Assembly (NCBI GenBank): GCA_964428195.1 | Contig: CAYRXC010000023.1 | Location: forward strand, 1-13,403 | DNA from: JAAYGD01 sp964428195 | GTDB lineage: Bacteria > Bacillota_I > Bacilli_A > RF39 > UBA660 | Direction: 5' to 3' | Length of the DNA stretch: 13,403 nucleotides | Shown here: in pieces, positions 7,793 to 13,403 of the stretch | Position numbering within the stretch: position 1 is the first letter of the stretch | How the letters are laid out: each line of letters begins with the position of its first letter | Program-made: the position numbers and the translations under genes | Notes under the pieces: generated by a model | The model's input: the letters and a program-made list of their open reading frames with translations, nothing else | Told to the model about the DNA's origin: nothing | Databases searched by the model: none

Positions 7793-9208
7793 TTAATCTA
7801 TCTCTTCTATCTTTAAAAAGTTTGTAAATTTGTTTTTTACTACAGGAAATCCCCCCGTAATAATAATTTTATCGTCTTTTTCTACCGGAATATTTTCTTT
7901 TGCAATTTTTATAGCATTTTTTACAATTTCATCAGTTGTATTGTACTTGCTCACTACAACAGGTAAAACTCCCCAATTTAGTGAAAGCGAAGTAGCTGTA
8001 TCTCTTTTTGGAGTTGTAGCTATTATAGGGCAACAAGGCCTATGAGAACTAATCTTTCTTGCTGTATACCCAGATATAGTTGTAGCTATGATTGCTTTAG
8101 CATTTAGCATATTTGCAGCATCTACTACACTATGAGAAATTACTGTCGTAACATCTACATTTTCTGAGTTTGTATGCTTAATCAATAATTCATCATAATC
8201 CATATTACATTCAGTATTATCAATAATTTTATTCATTGTTTCTATTGCTTCTATAGGATAATTACCAACTGCAGATTCTCCAGAAAGCATAACGGCATCA
8301 GCCCCATCTAATATTGCATTTGCAACATCAGATACTTCTGCTCTAGTTGGTCTAGAATTAGTTTCCATAGATGATAACATTTCTGTTGCCACTATACATA
8401 CTTTTCCTTTTAAATAGCTTTCTTTTACTAATTTTTTTTGAACGCTTGGAATAGATTCTAAAGGAATTTCTATTCCTAAATCTCCTCTTGCTACCATTAT
8501 TCCATCACTTATTTTTATTATATTATCAATATCTTCGATTGCACTTTTTGTCTCTATTTTTGATACTATTTGCATATGTTCATTTTTTAATGAAATTAAC
8601 ATATCATTAACATCCAATACATCATTAGCGTTTCTAACAAAAGATAACGCTATAAAATCAGCATTTACCTTAGATGCAAATTCAATATCTTCTCTATTCT
8701 CTTTATATAAAAAATCTAAACTTAACATAGAATCAGGAACGTTTACTTTCTTATGGCTTTTTATTGGTCCCCCATGAATGGTAATACATTTTATGTCTTC
8801 ATTCATTATGCTCATTACCTTTAATTCAACCAATCCATCATTTATTAGTACTCTATCACCGACATTAACATCTTTATGTAGATCAGAATAGTTGATTTGA
8901 ACATTTCCATATTCTCCATAACACTCTCTTGTTGTTAAAGTTAAGATATCATCTGTTTCTAATACTAAGTCATTATTAATAGTACCTAGCCTTACTTCTG
9001 GTCCTTTGGTATCTATCAATATCCCCGCGTTAGAGTTAAGTTCTCTATTAACCGCTCTAATGTGTGCACATACTTTTTCTGAATCTTTGTATGAAGAATG
9101 TGATAAATTAATTCTAAATACATCTGTTCCCGCTAATACCATCTTTCTAATCATTTCTTTAGAATAGGTCTTTGGACCTACAGTTGCTACTATCTTTGTT
9201 TTATTCAT
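7793..9208 (-). CDS. pyk: Pyruvate kinase
   Basis: Catalyses phosphoenolpyruvate + ADP to pyruvate + ATP, the last step of glycolysis, in the cytoplasm. Numbered from ATG 9208 (471 aa), it has the family's expected layout: N-terminal KIVATVGP and FRINLSH, ILIDTKGPEVR starting the B-domain region, SKIET with catalytic Lys217 and metal ligand Glu219, VARGDLGIEIP with metal ligand Asp243, and the signature ATEMLSSM...RPTRAEVSDVANAILDGAD. The C-terminal allosteric domain ends at about 471. The extra PEP-utilising domain that lengthens Bacillus pyruvate kinase to about 585 residues is absent. A GTG at 9217 is in frame, but it sits within two bases of the Shine-Dalgarno AAGGTG, which is ideally spaced for ATG 9208. 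First gene of a two-gene operon with the coiled-coil membrane protein; a promoter lies just upstream, at the end of recD2. Confidence 0.98.
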   Translation of the reverse strand: MNKTKIVATVGPKTYSKEMIRKMVLAGTDVFRINLSHSSYKDSEKVCAHIRAVNRELNSNAGILIDTKGPEVRLGTINNDLVLETDDILTLTTRECYGEYGNVQINYSDLHKDVNVGDRVLINDGLVELKVMSIMNEDIKCITIHGGPIKSHKKVNVPDSMLSLDFLYKENREDIEFASKVNADFIALSFVRNANDVLDVNDMLISLKNEHMQIVSKIETKSAIEDIDNIIKISDGIMVARGDLGIEIPLESIPSVQKKLVKESYLKGKVCIVATEMLSSMETNSRPTRAEVSDVANAILDGADAVMLSGESAVGNYPIEAIETMNKIIDNTECNMDYDELLIKHTNSENVDVTTVISHSVVDAANMLNAKAIIATTISGYTARKISSHRPCCPIIATTPKRDTATSLSLNWGVLPVVVSKYNTTDEIVKNAIKIAKENIPVEKDDKIIITGGFPVVKNKFTNFLKIEEID

Positions 9209-9214
9209 TTCACT

Positions 9215-9220
9215 CACCTT
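9215..9220 (-). promoter_or_regulatory. pyk: Ribosome binding site favouring ATG 9208 over GTG 9217 for pyk
   Basis: The minus strand reads AAGGTGAGTGAAATG. AAGGTG (9220-9215) is a partial match to AAGGAGGTGATC, with 6 nt to the ATG at 9208. The competing GTG codon (9217-9215) lies inside this motif. Confidence 0.7.
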
Positions 9221-9225
9221 ACCCT

Positions 9226-9261
9226 ATTATAATTATACATCAAATATTTTTATTTTAACAA
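9226..9261 (-). promoter_or_regulatory. pyk: Probable pyk promoter with tandem TATAAT boxes
   Basis: Two perfect TATAAT hexamers sit back to back on the minus strand (9237-9232 and 9231-9226). TTGTTA (9261-9256), a 4/6 match to TTGACA, lies 18 bp before the first and overlaps the last codons of recD2. No terminator separates recD2 from pyk, so read-through may also supply transcript. Confidence 0.55.
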
Positions 9262-11424
9262 TTTATCTTTTAAACCTGTTAATCTTGACAATTCTTGATT
9301 ATTATTAACTGCATTTTCAAATGCTTCTTTTTCTCCAACCAATATTAAATATTTTTTTGCTCTAGTTATAGCAGTATATATTAGCTTTCTATATAGCATT
9401 CTTGAGAAAGCGGTATCCATTGGAATAATCACTATATCAAATTCACTTCCTTGTGATTTATGAATACTTATAGCATATCCTAATTTTATGTTTTCCAAAT
9501 CCTGCTTATTGAATTCCATTTCTTCACCATCGAAATTCAATAATAGTTTGTTATCTATCAAATCAATACTATCAATTATCCCGATATCACCATTTGATAT
9601 ATCACTATCTGGTATATTTTTGATTTGTAATATTTTATCCTTTTCTCTATAAGTTTCGTTTAAATATTCGATTTCTAACTGATTAGTTTTATTATTAAAT
9701 ACATCTTGTAACTTTCTATTTAGATTATCTATTCCATTAACTCCTTTATACATTGGAGATAAGACTTGTATGTCTTTTTCTTTATATCCTTTTTCTTTAT
9801 ATTTTTTGCATATTTCTATAATTAATCTTTCAATAGAATACCTATCACATTCAATGAAGTTATAATCTCCTTTTTTCCCATATACCTCTTTACTAAGTTG
9901 CCCAGTATTAATTTCATGTGCTAAATTAATAATATATGAATCCTCTTTTTGTCTATACAATTCCTTTAATTCTATTGTATTTACTACTTTACTATCTATC
10001 ATGTCCTTTAATATTTGTCCCGGTAAAACACTTGGTAATTGATTATAATCACCTACAAATATTATTTTTATATCATCAAATAATCCTTTAAATAAATTAT
10101 CTAACAAAAAAGTATCAATCATACTAGTTTCATCAATGATTATAAAATTAGCATAACTTTTATTATTTTCATTGATCATAAACTCATCGGTTTCTTTATT
10201 CCATTTTAAAAACTTGTGAATTGTAGAGGCATAGAACCCCGTTGCTTCTCGAATTCTTTTTGATGCTCTTCCTGTTGGTGCTAATAAGACCATATTTTTG
10301 TTTAGATCATCCATTGTATAGTCATTTATATATTTGTATGCTTCTACAATTGCTTTTAATATGGTAGTTTTACCAGTTCCTGGTCCTCCAGTAATTATCG
10401 TTATATTATTTTCTAATGTACTGATTACAGCTTCTTTTTGTAATTGATTATATTTAATAGAGAATAGTTCTTCCAACAATTCTATAGTATTTTCAATCTT
10501 TTTTATTTTATTATTTTTTTTGGTTACCAAATATTTTATCTTATTAGCAATTCTTTCTTCAATTTCATAATATTTTTTTAAATAATATCTATCTTCATCC
10601 AATATAATTTGATTATCTCTAACAAGATTATCTATGTATTCTTTAAAAGATTCAAAATCTATATTTGAATCTAACGTATCTACAACTTTTAAATAAATAT
10701 CTTCTATTAAACAATAAGTGTTACCTTTATTAAAACAAATATGATTTATAGAATATAAAATACTAGCATTTATTCTTCTTTGATCTAATTTATCAATATC
10801 TAATGATAACGCAATAGAATCTATCTGTTTAAAACCAATATCCTTTATTTCATCAATAATATATATGTTCTCTTCTATTATATTATAAGTATCATTTAAA
10901 TATTTTTTATAAATCTTGTTAGATTGATTAAAAGAAAAACCCAATTCTTGTAAATATAGAATTATTTTAAAACTTAATTTCTCTTCAACTAAAATATCAT
11001 AAATATCTTTTGCTTTTTTTTCGGTAAAACCAGGAATCATAAGTAAAGATTGATAATTGTCCAATATTATATCCAAAGCTTTTTCTCCAAGAGAATTTAC
11101 TATTTTACTTGCAGTTCTAATTCCTATTTTAGGAAATATTCCAGAAGATAAATATGAAATCACTGAGCTTTTATCTTCAGGCATTAATTTTTCATAATTA
11201 TCCACTTTTAACTGTATTCCATATTTTGGATGGTTAACCAAAGTACCATAAAACACATAATCAAAATCTTCATTTAATTCAATGAAAGTTCCTGAAAAAG
11301 TAAGAGTTTTGTCTATATAATCAGTTAATTCTTGACTATCTGTCTCTTTTACTTTTATTACTCCAACTACAAAACCTCCATCACCCTTGTAAAAAATATT
11401 TCTCAATGTGCATTTTATCTTCAT
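9250..11424 (-). CDS. recD2: RecD2-type superfamily 1B 5'-3' DNA helicase
   Basis: ATP-dependent 5'-3' DNA helicase of the RecD2 (YrrC) family, which in Gram-positives works without RecBC in replication-fork maintenance and repair. The 724-residue chain has the long N-terminal region typical of RecD2: an OB-like part (about 1-80) and helix-hairpin-helix segments (about 95-205, including MIPGFTEKKA). The motor core begins with NQLQKEAV (326-333) and shows Walker A GGPGTGKTT (346-354), LLAPTGRASKR (380-390), Walker B IIIDETSM (428-435; Asp431, Glu432), VGDYNQLPSV (457-466), LYRQ (489-492), ISIHKSQGSEFD (652-663) and YTAITRAK (683-690). All motor motifs look intact. The ATG follows AAAGGGGG, which overlaps the stop codon of the Smr-domain gene 10 nt upstream. 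It is third in the pfkB-smr-recD2 unit. Confidence 0.97.
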   Translation of the reverse strand: MKIKCTLRNIFYKGDGGFVVGVIKVKETDSQELTDYIDKTLTFSGTFIELNEDFDYVFYGTLVNHPKYGIQLKVDNYEKLMPEDKSSVISYLSSGIFPKIGIRTASKIVNSLGEKALDIILDNYQSLLMIPGFTEKKAKDIYDILVEEKLSFKIILYLQELGFSFNQSNKIYKKYLNDTYNIIEENIYIIDEIKDIGFKQIDSIALSLDIDKLDQRRINASILYSINHICFNKGNTYCLIEDIYLKVVDTLDSNIDFESFKEYIDNLVRDNQIILDEDRYYLKKYYEIEERIANKIKYLVTKKNNKIKKIENTIELLEELFSIKYNQLQKEAVISTLENNITIITGGPGTGKTTILKAIVEAYKYINDYTMDDLNKNMVLLAPTGRASKRIREATGFYASTIHKFLKWNKETDEFMINENNKSYANFIIIDETSMIDTFLLDNLFKGLFDDIKIIFVGDYNQLPSVLPGQILKDMIDSKVVNTIELKELYRQKEDSYIINLAHEINTGQLSKEVYGKKGDYNFIECDRYSIERLIIEICKKYKEKGYKEKDIQVLSPMYKGVNGIDNLNRKLQDVFNNKTNQLEIEYLNETYREKDKILQIKNIPDSDISNGDIGIIDSIDLIDNKLLLNFDGEEMEFNKQDLENIKLGYAISIHKSQGSEFDIVIIPMDTAFSRMLYRKLIYTAITRAKKYLILVGEKEAFENAVNNNQELSRLTGLKDKLLK

Positions 11425-11434
11425 GTTTCCCCCT

Positions 11435-11701
11435 TTAATATTGCTTTATTTTTACAATGGTACAGCCTCTATTAAACATATCTAATTTATATGATTCGAC
11501 ATATTTATTTATTTTTAATTCTTCGTATATTGACTTTCTAATAATATCTTTCCCAATGCCATGAATAATCAAAATATATTTGTTTTTCAAATTATAGTTT
11601 TCGATAATAAAATATTTTAGATTAATAACTGATATAACCGAAGTTTCACCGTGTAAATCTAGTTTTGGAATATTATCAGTCGATATTAGATCAGTATACA
11701 T
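11435..11701 (-). CDS. Stand-alone Smr-domain protein
   Basis: 88-residue protein that is essentially one Smr (small MutS-related) domain, the module found at the C-terminus of MutS2 and on its own in many bacteria; such domains bind or cleave DNA or RNA. Key motifs are LDLHGE (14-19), the HGIGK loop (47-51) followed by the helix DIIRKSIYEEL (52-62), and a closing strand NRGCTIVKI (77-85). There is no MutS-like ATPase. Its start overlaps the end of the sugar kinase gene by 11 nt in another frame, and only a weak distant AAGG lies upstream inside that gene, so translation is probably coupled. It ends 10 nt before recD2. Whether it acts on DNA with RecD2 or on RNA/ribosomes, as shown for some Smr proteins, cannot be decided here. 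Confidence 0.9.
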   Translation of the reverse strand: MYTDLISTDNIPKLDLHGETSVISVINLKYFIIENYNLKNKYILIIHGIGKDIIRKSIYEELKINKYVESYKLDMFNRGCTIVKIKQY

Positions 11702-12587
11702 TTTCTTTTTCAGCCTTAAATACTTCTTCTAATGAAGGAACGGAATTTCTTGTTCCGATTTTTGTAACTGATAAAGCCCCTGTAATATTTGATAATCTAA
11801 TTGTTCTTTCTAAAGGATAATTATTAGAAATAAAATATGTAAAAGCTCCATGGAAAAAATCTCCTGCACCTGTTGAATCTTTAACTTCTACTTTTATACT
11901 TGGAATATGTTTAAACACTCCGTTATCGATATATATAGATCCATTCTCCTCTAAAGTAACTATCACATTTTTAAAATCTTTATTCATAATAGTTAAAACT
12001 TCGATCATTGAATCCTTATCGTTAATATTTATTACCTTATTAGTATAATCTTCCGCAAACTTTTTTGAACAAACTACATATGTAACCCTTTTACATAATT
12101 CAACAACTCTTTCGTTAGCTCTTCCTGCATCAATTATTGTCAATGCATTTGGATTTTTATCTAAAACGTGTTTTGATGCTTCATACTCTTGCCCATCCAT
12201 CAAAATTACATCAAAGTGTTCATTTATTTTTTTATCCAATACCAAAGTATCTTCTCTATATGTGAAAACAGTTCTGCTTCCAATATTTTCATTTAACAAT
12301 ATAAAAGCTAAAGTAGTATCTCTACCTTTATCTACTTCAACATGTTTTGTTGATACTCCAACTGATTTAAATTCTTTAATTAATTTTTTTCCTAAAGAAT
12401 CATCTCCAATAGCACCAGCATAGTAAGTATTTGTTTTCCATTTTCCCAATAAATAAGCAGCTGTTGCAGATGGTCCTCCACCTCCAGCAACTTTGTTTTT
12501 CATTCTATATTTAAAATTTTCAACAGGGTATCCATCCATTGAATAAGTTACATCATAAGAAAGATTTCCTATACATAATATCTTCAT
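11691..12587 (-). CDS. PfkB-family (ribokinase-like) carbohydrate kinase
   Basis: ATP-dependent kinase of the PfkB/ribokinase family, 298 residues, cytoplasmic. The N-terminal strand GNLSYDV includes the expected substrate-binding Asp12. The Gly-rich signature GGGGPSATAAYLLGKW (35-50) is followed by YYAGAIGDDSLG (55-66). The C-terminal signature DSTGAGDFFHGAF (237-249) holds the anion hole and the catalytic base Asp243. The length is normal and both signatures are intact, so an active kinase is expected. The substrate (sugar, nucleoside or modified sugar) cannot be assigned: no transporter, isomerase or regulator lies beside it. ATG 12587 follows AAGGTGAT (12590-12597), a seven-base match to the 3' part of the Shine-Dalgarno consensus. 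It leads the unit with the Smr-domain gene and recD2, an unexpected mix of sugar metabolism and DNA repair. Confidence 0.94.
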   Translation of the reverse strand: MKILCIGNLSYDVTYSMDGYPVENFKYRMKNKVAGGGGPSATAAYLLGKWKTNTYYAGAIGDDSLGKKLIKEFKSVGVSTKHVEVDKGRDTTLAFILLNENIGSRTVFTYREDTLVLDKKINEHFDVILMDGQEYEASKHVLDKNPNALTIIDAGRANERVVELCKRVTYVVCSKKFAEDYTNKVININDKDSMIEVLTIMNKDFKNVIVTLEENGSIYIDNGVFKHIPSIKVEVKDSTGAGDFFHGAFTYFISNNYPLERTIRLSNITGALSVTKIGTRNSVPSLEEVFKAEKENVY

Positions 12588-12602
12588 ATCATCACCTTAA
12601 TT

Positions 12603-12611
12603 ATTATAACA
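12603..12611 (-). promoter_or_regulatory. Extended -10 promoter of the pfkB-smr-recD2 operon
   Basis: The minus strand reads TGTTATAAT (12611 to 12603), identical to the one before the YgjP-like gene. It begins at the last T of the preceding terminator. The 17-bp -35 position reads TAGATT inside the hairpin, so recognition would rely on the extended -10. Initiation near 12597 gives a leader of about 10 nt. Confidence 0.65.
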
Positions 12612-12637
12612 AAAAAAGATAGAATAATCTATCTTTT
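12611..12637 (-). terminator. Intrinsic terminator of the surface protein gene
   Basis: The minus strand shows AAAAGATAGA (12637-12628), loop TTAT, then TCTATCTTTT (12623-12614): a perfect 10-bp stem that runs into T at 12613-12611. It lies 15 nt after the stop codon. The A and T runs flanking it would also let it act partly on the other strand, but no plus-strand gene needs it. Confidence 0.85.
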
Positions 12638-12652
12638 AAATAATTTATAAAA

Positions 12653-13403
12653 TTATTTGCATGGTGGTGCCGGTGTTGCTGTTGATATAGTTCTACCACA
12701 AGTTGCTTGTGTTTCTGGATTAAACGTTACATCCCTAGTTGATGTTTGAGGATCACAAGTGGTCCTTTGACCATATGTTCTTGCAACTAAACAAGATCTC
12801 GTCAACGTATTAACACCATCTTGAATTACTACTCTCGATCTTATAGAAAAAGTAACGTCTGTTGCTGATGCGGTTACTGTTGTTACTCCCGCTATTGTAG
12901 ATCCCCAATCAGCAGTAAACACTTGTAAACTAACATTTCGCCTTCTAGCAGTCGTGTAATTTTTTGTTACTGTGGTTGTTCCTCCAGAATTCGTACAAGA
13001 AGTAGTTATAGTATAGTTTTGGTCTGACTCATCCCAATAACCCTTTAAAGTTACTAAACTTTTTTTGACTTTATTGTCTGCTGATGAACCATCAACTTTG
13101 TGTGTAGCATCAGCATACTGAAATCCTGATACAGTAACACTAAATGAAGAAATGGCCTCTGTACTTGTACATTTTGGTACTATTACAGCATATTCATCAA
13201 CTCTTAAATAGCTTGAATCTGTTGCTGCAACACTATATGTTACTGTTGGTGCTGCAACAGGGGAATATATTGTATATGTTCCATAATTTTTAGTTATTCT
13301 TCCTACTGCATCTACCGCACATACATGCAAGTAATGTGTTCCTACTGCTGTTGGTTTTCCTGTTGCTGCCGTATTATTTATTGCAGTTGTTGTGCCTGCT
13401 GTT
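12653..13403 (-). CDS. C-terminal part of a large Thr-rich surface/secreted protein with Ig-like repeats (5' end outside window)
   Basis: The frame is open to the window edge: 249 codons are visible, and the segment before 13330 continues the same kind of sequence, so the TTG at 13330 is not a start. The chain is rich in Thr, Ser, Ala and Val. It opens with the end of a beta-sandwich repeat (GTHYLHVCAVDAVGR, residues 21-35), of the type seen in Ig-like or fibronectin-like modules of Gram-positive surface proteins. Two further beta-rich segments follow (about 52-153 and 156-249). Seven cysteines (28, 78, 136, 204, 216, 235, 248) are unusual beside the Cys-poor neighbours. No LPxTG motif, C-terminal membrane helix or other known anchor is visible; the protein ends in PPCK. 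GC content is visibly higher than in the rest of the window. Adhesion or an envelope role is inferred from type only. Confidence 0.82.
   Translation of the reverse strand, partial: TAGTTTAINNTAATGKPTAVGTHYLHVCAVDAVGRITKNYGTYTIYSPVAAPTVTYSVAATDSSYLRVDEYAVIVPKCTSTEAISSFSVTVSGFQYADATHKVDGSSADNKVKKSLVTLKGYWDESDQNYTITTSCTNSGGTTTVTKNYTTARRRNVSLQVFTADWGSTIAGVTTVTASATDVTFSIRSRVVIQDGVNTLTRSCLVARTYGQRTTCDPQTSTRDVTFNPETQATCGRTISTATPAPPCK

Noticed and set aside
7830..8045. Plus-strand hydrophobic frame inside pyk
   Set aside because: It overlaps the conserved C-terminal part of pyruvate kinase and has no family match.
11435..11701. Smr gene as a broken remnant of mutS2
   Set aside because: The domain is complete with its own start and both conserved motifs, and no MutS-like sequence lies upstream; stand-alone Smr proteins are common.
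13328..13330. TTG at 13330 as the start of the surface protein
   Set aside because: No ribosome binding site precedes it, and the same frame continues to the window edge with sequence of the same repeat type (a THYLHVC strand), so it is an internal Leu codon.

Overview
The window is a stretch of bacterial chromosome, AT-rich throughout, with ten genes all on the minus strand. It looks like an uncultured low-GC Bacillota relative of the Bacilli/Erysipelotrichia/RF39 or Mollicutes type. This is inferred from a PolC-type replicative polymerase, strong AT bias, Bacillus-like Shine-Dalgarno sequences (parts of AAGGAGGTGATC), tight gene spacing and U-tailed terminators. UGA is used as a stop (ends of the YgjP-like and PfkB genes) and Trp is encoded by TGG, so this is the standard bacterial code, not the Mycoplasma code. 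The species cannot be named from the sequence.

Transcription runs from high to low coordinates. (1) 13403-12653: the C-terminal part of a Thr/Ala-rich, Cys-containing surface-type protein, closed by a strong terminator. (2) 12587-9250: an operon of a PfkB-family sugar kinase, a stand-alone Smr-domain protein (11-nt overlap) and RecD2 helicase (10-nt gap). (3) 9208-6552: pyruvate kinase followed after 23 nt by an unrecognised coiled-coil protein with two central membrane segments, then a terminator. (4) 6493-5714: an unrecognised protein with a signal-peptide-like start and a very basic tail, between its own promoter and terminator. (5) 5617-1313: polC, the replicative DNA polymerase III alpha subunit, also a single-gene unit. 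(6) 1260-1: a YgjP-like zinc metallopeptidase overlapping by 4 nt a TrmH/SpoU rRNA methyltransferase that runs off the window.

The identified genes are housekeeping: replication (polC), repair (recD2, perhaps smr), glycolysis (pyk), sugar phosphorylation (pfkB family) and RNA modification (trmH family). The two proteins without a recognised family (5714-6493 and 6552-7769) and the partial surface protein are the accessory part. No mobile element, CRISPR array, tRNA or rRNA was seen, and no gap without a gene exceeds 70 nt.

The most striking structure lies in the junctions. Four of them have the same layout within 52-66 nt: a terminator hairpin, its U-tract, and almost at once an extended -10 box (TGnTATAAT or TGnTAGAAT) for the next gene, with no good -35 box. 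For three of these the predicted leader is only about 10-12 nt. I see no convincing undescribed defence or mobile system here; the best candidates for new biology are the two unrecognised proteins and this junction design.
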